A stretch of 64,000 bases of DNA from Elymus sibiricus. Its lineage: Eukaryota > Streptophyta > Magnoliopsida > Poales > Poaceae. Location: assembly GCA_039707655.1 (NCBI GenBank), contig CM077663.1, positions 435,009,830 through 435,073,829 of the forward strand, given 5' to 3'. The position numbers and the translations under genes were made by a program. Positions 20,637 through 31,410 of this stretch are shown here, in pieces. A model generated the notes under the pieces. That model made no database searches. It saw only the letters and a list, made by a program, of their open reading frames with translations, and was not told the DNA's origin. Each line of letters starts with the position of its first letter. The stretch's first letter is position 1.

Positions 20637-22891
20637 CTAGGCGTGCTTGTCCGTCTCTTCACTGGTGAAGACGACGTAGCAGCCGTCTTGGTCGGGGAAC
20701 CGATCGAGCAACCGGCCGTCGTTCTGAGCCGGGGCCGGAGCCTGAGCAGGAGCCGGCGCCGGGGCCGGAGCCGGCGCGCGGGCCGGCGGCACGGGGGGAG
20801 CCGGAAGGCCGTCCCCCCAGGCCAATCGCTGTGAGAAGCTACACTGCCGGAGCGTGTGCGTGGCCGGTTTGGCACCGGAATGGTTTTTGCAGGGGAGGTC
20901 GAGCATTTGCTCGAATGTGAGCTTTGGCTGCCAGGCAGTCTTGCCGGTGCGCTGCCGCTGGCCGGAAGCCTGGGCAGCCGGCTGCTCTTCCTCAAGCGAG
21001 GTGACCTGCCGGCTCCCGTAGCGGGAGTCGGGCTGGTCGGCCTTGCGATTGTTGCCCTGCTGCCGGTTGTCGGCTGCCGCCCGCAGCGTGGCGGGGGGCG
21101 GAGCCGTTTTGGCTGGTGCCTTAGCCTTCATCCTTACGGAGGAATCGGCTGTGGCGTATTTGTCGGCTTTGGACATTAGGTCCCCCAGGGAGGATGGCTC
21201 AGAGCACAAGAGCTTGTGCTTGAGGGGGGTGCCATCGCAGCAGCCTTCTATGAAGTACTGGATGGCCTGCACCTCGTGCACCCCCTCGCAGGAGTTGCGG
21301 AGCTCGGTCCAGCGTGTGAGGTATTCGCGAAGGGGTTCCTCCGGCCCCTGGACGCACATGGCCAGCTCGCGAGGCCGGCTCGGCCGCTTGTAGGTGCCGG
21401 TGAAGTTGCGGACGAACGCCTCCTCGAAGTCCGTCCAAGTGTTGACGCTGCCGGCCGCGAGGCTGTTTAGCCAGGTGCGGGCCGAGCCGATCAGCATGAG
21501 GGGGGCGTAGCGGACGCCTACGCGCTTGTTCCCCCTGGCGATGCCGACGGCGGTGGTGTAGTCGATCAGCCAGTCTTCCGGCTTGGCGGCCCCGGTGTAC
21601 TTCGGGGTGTCGCGAGGAAGAGTGAAGCCGGGCGAAAATGGCTCGTTGCGGATCCGGGGGCCGAAGCAGGCCGGGCCAATCGACCCTCCTCCTCGAGGAG
21701 AGCCGACTGCGCCAGCTGGTCGAGGCGGAGCCGGGCGTCGTTGTCGCTGTGGGGGACACGCGGCCCGAGCCGGGCCGCGAGGTCAGGGCGAACGGCCGGC
21801 GGAATAGACCGGGCCGGTTCTGGCCGCGGGGGCGGAGTATGTCCGCGGTTGCGCCGGCTACCGCCAGCCGGAGCCTCGTCCCGCCGGCTACCGCCAGCTG
21901 GAGCCTTGTCCCGGCGGCTACCGCCAGCCGGAGCCTCGTCTCGGCGGTAGCTGCCAGCCGGATTGTTGCTGCGCCGGCTGTTTACAGCCGGCTGTTCGTT
22001 CCCGCGCAGCTGGGTGCGCCGAACGTCGCTTCCCTCGCTCCGCCGGGCGGAGGGACGAGGAGTACTGGAGTGCTGGGCCGGCTGACGGTTGGTAGCCCCA
22101 GCACCCTCGCCCTCGGGCCGGGGAAGTTCGGAGACGGCCCCACCAGGGGTGAGGACGACTTGTTGGGCGTTGGCGGTGTCGATGAGGTCCTTGATGTGTC
22201 GCTCGCGTGCGGCGCGCTCCTCGCCCTCCAAGGTTGCCAAATCCTCGTAGGCAACCTTGGCGGCGCGCAGGTTGGCCGCGGGGGTGTCGTAGACGGGTAG
22301 GCGGCCGCCGAGGATTTCCGCGACCACGCGGCCGCGTTCCCGCACGGCCCCACGCCGGCTGGACTCGGGGCCGGCCGGGGTGAGACCATACGCGGAGTTG
22401 TATTCCCGCTGCGCGGCTTCCATCCGGCGCCACTCGGCAGCGAGGGCGGTGGCGTCGTCGAACAGCAGGCGGCGGGCCGCCTCCAGCTCGGTTCTGGCGG
22501 CGGCCGGGTCCGCCGTCTGGGCGATGGGAGCGCCCAGACCCCAGAGGGTAGCGGCGAGCGGGTCGGAGGTACCGGCACGGGCGGCGGCCGCGTCGGCCTC
22601 GGCCGCCCGCACACGGCCCGTACTGGTGGAGGATGTGGTGACCATCACCCCCACGCAGGCGCGCGAGGCGATGGTCTCGCCCATGGCGAGCGCGCCCACA
22701 GACGATGGAGGCTCGGAGCAGTCGAGCACCCCGCTGGGGTACTCGTCAGCCGCCGGCTCGCCGGCGAGGCTCAGCTTGCTGAGCCGCGCAGCGAGCACGA
22801 CGACATTGACTGCGAGGTCGCGGCCGAGGTAGTCGTTGGGGACGTCGGTCGCGTCGCTCGCAGGACCTGCCGGAGCAAGCCCCACGAGCAT
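20637..22891 (-). pseudogene. Tat gag with a frameshift
   Basis: The first ATG after the 3' (right-hand) LTR in the minus reading is at 22891. The N-terminal part (to about 21690) is alanine/arginine-rich, with a repeated RRDEAPAGGS motif (four units, 21850-21970). A one-base shift in a G run near 21680 changes frame. The following part holds the retrotransposon gag core (ARTWLNSL, FVRNFTGTYKRPSRPREL, WTELRNSC, 21480-21300) and a proline/alanine repeat near 20750. It ends at a TAG (20637-20639), in frame with the protease frame below it. No zinc knuckle is obvious; C..C..H-like residues lie near 20870-20830. Confidence 0.82.
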
Positions 22892-22974
22892 GCGGTTCCG
22901 CCCGGACGCGAGGCGGCCGGGGGAGGTGGTGAAGGGCCCCGCCCGGAGCGTGACTCCGGCCGGCACCGCGGACG

Positions 22975-22992
22975 GCCCCACGGTGGGCGCCA
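22975..22992 (-). promoter_or_regulatory. Primer binding site of the Tat element
   Basis: Two bases beyond the LTR the minus strand reads TGGCGCCCACCGTGGGGC. Position and the TGGCGCC start are those of a Gypsy primer binding site. I did not assign the tRNA. Confidence 0.7.
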
Positions 22993-22994
22993 AC

Positions 22995-24130
22995 TGTCAT
23001 GGTTTCGTCACAGCAGATGCCATGGGTAGGCTTATCGAGAGGGGCCGAAGGACGCCGGTGGGCTCCAGGAGCGGGGTTAGGCACAAGCGGTGGCGGACAC
23101 ACGATGTACCCAGGTTCAGGGCCCTCCGTGGGAGGTAATACCCCTAGTCCTGCTTGGTCTAGTTAAGACAATGGGGCGGTTACAATGGTGCTCCTGGAGC
23201 TGTTTGGACGGAGGAGGAAGAAGGGGCTAGCCTGCCCTTGCTGCCCTCCTACGTCTGTATGAAGAGAGACTGGGGGAAACCGTGAACCCCGTTGCATGGG
23301 GGAGGCCCGGGGGGTCTTATAGACCAACCCCCCGGGTTATAATACGAATAGAAGGTCTCGGGGGGCCCCAGCCGGCAGCCTCTCGTAGCCGGCTGTGGGG
23401 GCCGCCGGCTGCGGTGTCTTGTCGCCGGTAGGGCCCGCCGGCTGCCGTGTCCGTCAGGAGCCGGTGGGACCCGCTTGTTGGGTTCCCATGCCGGTCATGT
23501 CGCGGCACGGGCGGCCCGTTGGGGCGTCGTCTTGCGTCTGTCGGGGCGGAGTCAGCGGCGCGGCCGGCTCACTGTAGCCATGCCCGATAAGTAATGGAGT
23601 GGTTATGGGAGCGTGCCGGTACTGTTGGAAGCCCTGTCGCGGTCGGCCGCCGTCAGCAGCCATTGTAACCGCACTGGGGCGGAGGAAGGGGGTCGCGCCT
23701 GGTCGCTGGCCGATGCGCAGCGAGATGGGACAGGCGTTGGTTCACCCGTAGGTCGGTCGAGGGGGTCTTGTCTTGTCGCCATACCGATGTGCAGTGGGAT
23801 GGGAAGGGCGTTGGTCCGCCCGTAGGTCGGTTGTGGAGGCAGCTGGTTGCGAGGCAGCCGGCCGGTTAGCCCGCCAGCCGGCTCCTGTCCAGCCGGTCCT
23901 GAGAGAGCCGGCACCGGTCGTGCCGGCTCCCGCCGACCGGCCTTCAGGGACGCGCCAGCTGGTCCCGGGGGGGCCGCCAGCCGGTCCTGAGGGAGCCGCC
24001 AGCCGGTCGCGGACCAGCCGGTCCCGAGGGGGCCGCTAGCCGGTCGCGGACCAGCCGGCTGTATTGTTTTTCTTCGAAAGAGGGAGAGAACCCCCCAGCT
24101 TTGGCCTACCCGGGGGTAATAACCCCGTCA
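22995..24130 (-). repeat. Tat element 5' LTR
   Basis: 1136 bp, the same length as the other LTR and with about 29 substitutions and no indel seen by eye. Ends in GTCA, followed by TSD GGGAA at 24131-24135. As the element is read on the minus strand this LTR drives transcription. Confidence 0.93.
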
Positions 24131-24508
24131 GGGAACATGTGTCCTACTAGCGTCGATGAGGCCAAGAAGATCGTGTGCCCTCTTGATCTGCCCCACATTA
24201 GATACCATGCATGCATTAACGATTGCATCATTTATCGAAAGGAGCACGCGGAGAAAACCAGTTGTCCGGTGTGCAATGCTTCTCGATACAAGAAGGCCAG
24301 GAAGAAATATCCTCGGAAAGTTGTATGGTACTTACCGATCACTCCCCGTCTGCAGCATTATTTCGTAGATCCTAAGGAAGCAAAGCTCATGCGCTGGCAC
24401 GCGGAGAGGGTGAAGCCCGACGACGGAGATGATCCGAAGTTGAGACACCTCGCGGATGCTAGCCAGTGACGAGCATTCAACGCGGAATATGGATATTTCG
24501 CAGATGAA
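24131..24508 (+). pseudogene. CACTA transposase (TNP2), continuation after the Tat insertion
   Basis: Resumes the frame broken at 11265 with DEAKKIVCPLDLP, RYHACINDCIIYRKEHAE, CPVCNASRYKK and FVDPKEAKLMRWHAER, the conserved start of the TNP2 catalytic region (the two CxxC-like cysteines are present). A TGA at 24468-24470 interrupts it, and about 35 bases later the sequence changes to Athila LTR. The catalytic acidic residues of the family lie farther downstream and are absent. Confidence 0.88.
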
Positions 24509-26049
24509 AACGAGGAGCAGAAGGAAATGATAAGCGGTTTTCAGCAAGGTAATTTCTGCAAGCACTAAAATAATAGGTAAGAGTGTCGAACCCAACGAGG
24601 AGCAGAAGGAAATGATAAGCGGTTTTCAGCAAGGTAATTTCTGCAAGCACTAAAATAATAAGTAGCAAGTAGTTTGATAGCAAGGTAATTTGTAACGAGC
24701 AAGTAACGGTAACGGTAAACAAGGTGCAGGAAGGTAGCCCAATCCTTTTGTGGCAAAGGACATGCCAAAACAATCTCTTATGATAGGCAAAGTGTTCTTG
24801 AGGGTACACGGGAATTTCATCTAGTCACTTTAATCATGTTGGTTTGATTCGTGTTCTCTACTTTGATAATTTGATATGTGGGTGGACCGGTGCTAAGGTG
24901 ATGTTCTTACTTGAACTATAAACCTACTTATGATTAACCCCCTCGCAAGCATCCGCAACTACGAGAAAAGTATTAAGACAAAGTCTAACCATAGCATTAA
25001 ACATGTGGACCCAAATCAGCCCCTTGCGAAGTAGCGCATAAACTAGGGTTTAAGCTTCTGTCACTCTAGCAACCCATCATCTAATAACTACTCCACAATG
25101 CATTCCCTTAGGCCCAAAGATGGTGAAGTGCCATGTAGTCGACGTTCACATGACACCATTAAGGGAATCAGAACATACATATCATCAAAATATCGAACAC
25201 ATATCAAATTCACATGATTACTTGCAACATGACTTCTCCCGTGACCTCAAGAACAAAGGTAACTACTCACAAATAATACTCATGATCAAGATCAGAGGTG
25301 TATTGAATAGCATAATGGATTTGAACATATAATATTCCACCAAATAAACCATATAGTAATCAACTACACAAGCTAATCAACACTACTAGTCACCCACAGG
25401 TACCAATCTGAGGTTCCGGTACAAAGATTGAACACAAGAGATGAACTAGGGTTTGAGAGGAAATGGTGTTGTTGAAGATGTTGATGAAGGATGGCCTCCC
25501 AAAGATGAAAGGGTTGTTGGTGATGACGATGGCTTTGATTTCCCCCTCCGGGAGGGAAGTTCCCCCGGCGGAATAGCTCCGCCGGAGGGCAAAAGTGCTC
25601 CTGCCCAAGTTCCGCCTCGAGACGGCGGCGCTTCGTCCCGAAAGTCCTCTCCTATTTTTTTCTAGGTTTTTCCAGAATTTATACCAGAAGATGGGCTCCG
25701 GAGGTGGGCCAGGGTGAGCACCACCCACCAGGTCGCGCCTGGGGGTCCTGGCGCGCCCTGGTGGATGTTCCTCACCAGGTGGCCCCCCCTCCGGTAGTTT
25801 TCTAGTCCAGTATTTTTCATTTATTCCACAAAAATTCTCCGTAAAGTTTCAGCTCCATTGGGGATGTGCAAAATAGGTATCTCTGACATGCTTTTTCAGG
25901 TCCCGAATTCCAGCTGCCGGTAATCTCCCTCTTTGTGTGAACCTTGCAAATTATGAGAGAAAAGGCATTAGAATTACTCACAAAAGCATTATTTTGCATA
26001 AAACATTATAAATAACAGTAGGAAAACATGAAGTAAAATGGACGTATCA
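24509..26049 (-). repeat. Athila 3' LTR, truncated at its outer end
   Basis: Right border: TGATACGTCC on the minus strand at 26049, preceded by the G-rich tract AGCTTGGGGGAGT (26050-26062), a good polypurine tract. The left (outer) end does not show a clear CA-type terminus; it meets CACTA coding sequence near 24505-24511. A 67-bp segment is duplicated inside (24509-24575 and 24594-24660, 85 bp apart). Contains a strong hairpin at 25725-25764. Confidence 0.75.
25725..25764. repeat. Hairpin in the Athila LTR
   Basis: Arms 25725-25739 and 25750-25764, 15 bp with one mismatch, loop of 10 nt, core GGCGCGCCCTGGTGG. A near-identical hairpin with a perfect 14-bp stem occurs in the internal region at 42627-42664 of the same element. 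Confidence 0.85.
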
Positions 26050-26982
26050 ACTCCCCCAAGCTTAGACGTTGCTTGTCCTCAAGCGAAAGCCGATATCGAA
26101 GAACATGTCCACATGGTTTGAGAGAGAGGTGTCGATAAAAACAAAATACGGACATAGAAGCATCATGCTTATTATTATAACAACAACAACATATAACTTT
26201 TATTTCATAACAACATCATATAACTTCTAGTGAGCAAGTAACAATTCATCACAACCTGGAAGTATAAAGCATAAACCTTATTGGAAACCAACAAACTATG
26301 TTCTCAGTCAACTTTGCAACTACAATTCATTATATTTTCAGGAAGAGTCTCATGTAGGAGCCTTTTGTCAAGTCCACATACTCAACCATCATTTAGTCTT
26401 CTATGATTGCTAACGCTCACAGCATACCCATGAGCAAAAAGTTTCAACCGGACACATAGAAAGATAGGGGTTATAGTTACGCCTCCCAACGTATTCACCT
26501 CAAGGGTGATGTCAACAATAATAACTCATGCTCACTCATATCCAACTGGATATATGTGCCTAGATCTTTCCTCACCACATGATGCTTGCAAAAGGAGAAA
26601 AATAAAAAGGAATAGGGAAGAATACTTTGACTCTTGCATAAAAGTAAATACTTAAAGGTAATAGATAGGCCCTTTGCAGAGGGAAGCAGAGGTTGTCATG
26701 CGCTTTTTAATTTGTATGCCAAATCCCTTAGCGCAAAAGAACGTCACGTTGTATTGCCCCTTGTGATAGCAACCTTTATTATGCAGTCTGTCGCTTTTAT
26801 TACTTTGCCATCACAAGTTCGTGCAACGCTCAATTTTCTCTTACACTAATTGATCCAACACTTTTAGAAGCAATTTTTATTGCCTTGATGCACCGATGAC
26901 AACTTACTTGAAGGATCGTATTCAATCCATAGGTAGGTATGGTGGACTCTCAAACATGAGTTTGGGTTTGGGTTTTTTGGAT
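26050..26982 (-). other. Athila noncoding region next to the 3' LTR
   Basis: AT-rich sequence between polypurine tract and the Sirevirus insertion. I see no gene. It continues at 41401 after the Sirevirus. Confidence 0.6.
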
Positions 26983-28557
26983 TGTTAGTGCATCTAGTTC
27001 CCCTTAGTGATTTTGGTGTATTGAAGACTTATAGGTTAAGAGACTGATGCGTTTGTAAGTGTACACAGGCTCTATAAGTCACTGAGGAGTTTGATACATT
27101 CGGAGATTATCGACCCCTAAAAATGTATGTCTTCAACTGAAGACTTTGGTGAAGACTTTGGTGAAGACTTTGCTGAAGACTTTGATATTCCGTGAAGACT
27201 TTGAAAAAGAAGAAGTTGGTGTGACCTTGAAGATATGAACGAGGACTATGAAGCGTGAAGACTTTTGTTTTCGTAGTTTCATTTCCTTTCTTTGAGTCAT
27301 AGGAAACACCGTACTATTAAAGGGGGCCGAGGTAATACTAAGGAAAATTTCCAACTGATGCTCAACTCAAAAGCCTCAACCTATCCAATCCTTCGAGTGA
27401 AGCCTTTGGAAGTCTCTTGCAGTTCAGTCAAGTTCTTCAGTGACAGAGACGATGATCTTCTGGTCTCTGAGGAAATTGGTCTGACTGAGGAGCTAGGATT
27501 TCGCTAGTGCGAATTGCCTACAAGTGAGGAATATGATAAGCCTGAGGACTTTCATAGTTCGAAATTCCGACCGTTGCTGTGCTAAGTGCCAGCTGTCCCC
27601 AATCATCCTATCCACATAACGGTCATATCATTGGGGGAATTTTGTGTCTTATCATGTCGGGTTGCACCCTGGCTATAAATAGCCACCCCCCACAACCACT
27701 AGTTGGTTGGCTGCTCCGAGAGAGAACTGACACTTATCATTTGAGAGAATCCCATTCCTCGAGGACTTTGAGAGAAAATCATCAGTGAGAAAAAACCCCA
27801 AAACCAAACCACCAAACCCAAAGTGATTGAGCATCACTGAAGAGATTGTTCCTGTGTGGAACCGACGCTTGTTACCTTTGAAGACTGTGTATCTTCCAGA
27901 CGGTTAGGCGTCATGGTCTAGTGCATCCTGCAGTCAATTGGGGATCACGAAGTGACCTTGGTCTAGAGCATCCAGCAGTCAATTGTGGATCGCCGGGTGA
28001 CCAGTTTGTGAGGGTTTTGGAAGTCTACCCTGAAGACTTACCACGAGTGTTGGGCGAGGTCTGTGTGACCTTAGCTCAAGTAGAATACGGTAAGGACTGT
28101 GTGTCCTGGGACTGTGTGTCTTCTGGTTTAAATACCAGGCCGCTCCAAACCAGATGTACGACTGTCATAGCAGTTGGAACTGGGTCATCAAATCATTGTC
28201 TTCATCGAGCTACCTGGTTCCATTTCCTCAACCCTTTCAATCCCTCGTATACTTGTTGATGAAATTGATCGTTACTGTTTGAAGAATTTGACTGAAGACT
28301 TTCTCAATTTCCTCACCTCAAATTCTTCAAGTTACCTTGTTCCTCACCTGCTTATCCTGTATCACGCTACCTGTAATCTGTGCATGCTTGATTTCATCAT
28401 GATGACTATGCTACTGCTATGTTTCGTGTGCACTTGAGTACTTATTCCGCTGCATGTTATTCATCACATTTCAAATTCCTCAAGTTGAAATTCCTCAGTG
28501 ATGAATTTGTAAAAATCGCCTATTCACCCCCCCTCTAGTCGATATAACGCACTTTCA
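26983..28557 (+). repeat. Sirevirus 5' LTR
   Basis: TGTTAGTGCATCTAG start and CTTTCA end. TATA box CTATAAAT at 27673-27680. Near 27130-27180 GAAGACTTTG(G/C)T is tandemly repeated, with one unit more than in the other LTR. The end holds CACCCCCCCTCTAGTCG, a string shared by the solo LTRs in this window. Confidence 0.95.
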
Positions 28558-28559
28558 AT

Positions 28560-28571
28560 TGGTATCAGAGC
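28560..28571 (+). promoter_or_regulatory. Sirevirus primer binding site
   Basis: TGGTATCAGAGC, two bases beyond the LTR, is the classic complement of the 3' end of initiator methionine tRNA used by plant Copia elements. Confidence 0.93.
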
Positions 28572-28624
28572 TAGGTACTCCCTTGTTCTGTGTGATTTTG
28601 GTTTAAACACCTGGAGTTTTAATT

Positions 28625-31147
28625 ATGTCGACTGCAGGTCTGATCAAGGTTTCCACAGGCTGTCCTACCTTCAATGGGACGGACTACCCCTACTGGAAGA
28701 ACAAGATGTGTATGCATCTTGAGGCTATTGACAACGATCTCTGGTTTGTTGTGGAAAATGGTGTTCCCCGCGCCTCTCCCACTGTCAACGCTGCTGATGT
28801 GAAGAGATTCAAGCAACTTGATTCACAAGCAAAGAATATCATATGTGGCCATCTGAGCAAAGGTCAGTATGGCAGAGTGAGTGCTTTGGAGACTGCTAAG
28901 CTTATCTGGGATAGGCTGTCCAAAGTCAACGAAGGTGTTTCTACTCAACGTGACTCCCGTGTTGATGTTCTTCGCAATCTCTTCAACCGCTTCAAAAGAC
29001 TCGACAATGAGAATGTTCAGCAAACTTTTGATCGTCTCACTGATATCTCCAATGAGCTTCAAGCACTGGGTGCTACTGATATCACTGACCACGACGTGGT
29101 GAAGAAACTGCTAAGATCTCTTGATTCCTCATTCGATACAGTGGCTTTGATGATTCAAGAACGTGGAGACTACAAGTCACTTGATCCTGCTGATATACTT
29201 GAGAGACTCAATACTCATGAATTCCAACAAGCTGAGAAGAAAGACCTCTATGGACCAAGCTATGGAAGATCTCGTGCTCTGAAGGCAAAAGCAATTTCCT
29301 CATCCGAAGACGAAGATTCTGATAGTAGCCTTGGTGATCCTGAAGAACTGAGTCAGGAGCTGGCAATGCTCGTGAGGAAATTCCAGAAGTTCTCAAGGAG
29401 AGGCCGATATGGAAAGTCATCAAAAAGTGGTTTGAGGAAATCAGATTCCTCAAGCGACTACAAGAAGAGAACTTGTCACAAATGCAAGAAGTCTGGTCAC
29501 TTTATCTCTGACTGTCCTCTCTGGGAAAAAGAATCAAAGAAGAAGAAATACAAGGACTACAGTTCTGATGACTCGAAGAAAAAGAAGAAATCTTCAAAGT
29601 CCTCAACTTCAAAGTCCTCATCTTCAAAGTCCTCATCGCACAAGAAGAATGGTTCCAGAAAGGCTCGGGATTTCATTGGCAAGGAAATGGATTCTGAAGA
29701 AGAATCTGAAGAATATGAAGAAGAGGAAGAATCTGAGGAAGAGTCTGACTCTGGTGTTGCTAGCGTTGCTCTCGCCACTGCTTTCGTCAGCAAGTCCATC
29801 TTCAACGATGAAGAAAATGACCATTCCAACGACTCTGACGTCAGCAATGATGAATATGCTCCCACTTACTGCTTCATGACAAAAGATTCCAAGGTACACA
29901 AGCATCACTCTTCTTCTGAATCAAGTGAAGGTGAATATGATGAATATGTGAAACCTAGCTATGCCAAACTTGCTAAAATTGCCACTAAGCAACAAAGTGC
30001 ACTTGAAAAGCTTCAGAAATTGCTAGACAAAAGCGATGATCTGTTGAATGAGGAAGTGGATCGAACTCAAACTCTGTCAGATGATCTCAAAAGTCTTCAG
30101 ACAAAGTATGATAACCTTCAGAGTCATCATAATGCTCTTTTAGCTGACCATGAGAAGCTTTCTTATGAATTTCTTCAAAGAAAGCAAGATCTTGAGAAAC
30201 TAAGAGTGGCACATGAGGATCTCCAAAGGGAAAACGATTCCTTACTGGCTCAACAGATCAGTACCGCTCAACAAGAATTTGTTCCACCATGTATGAAATG
30301 TATCAAACGTGAAACTGCTAATTCTTTACCTGAATGTTCAAATGCTTCTATTGCTGCAAATTCTTCAACTATCCCCGTGGTCACAAATTCCTCATCTGAG
30401 GATACCACAAGTATCACTGACGAAAATGCACGATTGAAGGAATTGTATGTGACAGGCATGTACAAAAGTCTCAAAGGGCATCAAACCCTTTGTGATGTGC
30501 TCAAAAAATAGATTCTGAACAGGAACCCTAGGAAAGAGGGTATTACATTTGAGAGGAAACTCAATGCTGATGGATCCTACTGGACACCTGAGCAGTACCC
30601 CAAAACCTCATGGGTTGCTGCAAAAGGACCTCTTGTGGATCCATCCACTTTATCTGGCTTTACTTGTGAAACTTCATATTCCTCTGATGAGTCATTTGAC
30701 TCCAACTACAAATTCTTCAAAAATCAGAAAGGTGAAGTATTTGCCAGATTTGTTGGAACTAACTGCAGGAACGGTTCACCTATGAGGAAAATCTGGGTTC
30801 CTAAGAGCTGCTTGGAAAATCTTCAAGTGAATGTCCTCACGACACCACCCATGAGGAACCCCAGATCAAATTCCTCATATGGACCAAAGTCTTCACTTGG
30901 ACCAAATTCCTCAAATGGTCAAAACTATCATTCTCGTGCTAATACATCTATTTCGCAGGGAAAATCTAAGAGTTCTGAATATGTGCATTATTCTTCAAAT
31001 CATTATGTTCATAAGTCCTCGAAGAATTTCTCAGCTTATTCATATGAGTACTCTAACCCTAGTCCTGTGAAACGAAGTGCACTAGCTTCAATGCCTCCCT
31101 TCTCATATGGAGCTCGCAGAACGATGAACTCTTTGCCACCCCTCTAG
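28625..31147 (+). pseudogene. Sirevirus gag
   Basis: Frame from ATG 28625: capsid-type region (FNGTDYPYWKNKM, about residue 17; AKNIICGHLSKGQYGRV; LIWDRLSKVNEG; FDRLTDISNEL), then zinc knuckle CHKCKKSGHFISDC (residues ~283-296), then K/S-rich and acidic stretches and a coiled coil (residues ~455-550). A TAG at 30509-30511 interrupts the frame, which stays open in the same phase to a second TAG at 31145-31147. The part after the first stop is conserved-looking (GSYWTPEQYPKTSW), so that stop is probably a later mutation. In the intact family Gag packs the RNA into particles. Confidence 0.88.
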
Positions 31148-31410
31148 ATGTGGGTGGTGAAGAAATTGAACTAACTTCTTATGCAGGGTCAGGTCTCCAG
31201 ACGAACTTGAACGTCTGATGAATTTGCTGGAGACCTGAGGAAAATGCTTGAAAGGACGCAAGCTAATCATGCAGAAATGAATTCCTCATTTCTCACGTCC
31301 TCACACTGCTTTACTTACTATATTGTGTGATGAAATTCTGCTTGATGAATTTGATGTCATATTCTTCACTCTGAAGCATATGAGTTCGTAAGTTGTACTA
31401 ATTCATCTGC
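31148..31410 (+). other. Noncoding gap between Sirevirus gag and pol
   Basis: About 260 bp without a sustained frame. It ends with TTCATCTGCAG directly before the protease frame (GATGAAACTCC), which has the form of a splice acceptor. Splicing to express pol is possible but unproven. Confidence 0.4.

Larger units (their letters stand above)
11266..24130 (-). mobile_element. Tat-lineage Gypsy LTR retrotransposon, complete structure
   Basis: A 12.9-kb element with two 1136-bp LTRs (TG...CA ends) and a perfect 5-bp TSD GGGAA (11261-11265 and 24131-24135). Coding order on the minus strand is gag, aspartic protease, RT, RNase H, a second RNase H and integrase; a second RNase H between the first and the integrase marks the Tat lineage. 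A spliced antisense gene lies between integrase and the 3' LTR. By eye the LTRs differ at about 29 of 1136 sites (2.6 percent), roughly one million years at the usual grass LTR rate of 1.3e-8. Gag-pol is disrupted, so it is not autonomous. Confidence 0.93.
9484..24508 (+). mobile_element. CACTA (En/Spm) DNA transposon, interrupted and incomplete
   Basis: Seen: a degenerate end at about 9484 (CACAATACTAGGAGAAAGCC, where grass elements have CACTACTAGG), then a field of AGCAGTAGCG repeats in both orientations to 9870, a leader region, and a plus-strand gene for a TNP2-type transposase at 10573. The gene is cut at 11265 by a Tat Gypsy element and resumes at 24131. It stops abruptly near 24508 where truncated Athila LTR sequence begins. 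The right CACTA end and most of TNP2 are therefore missing from the window. It is a fossil unable to encode its transposase. Confidence 0.85.
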
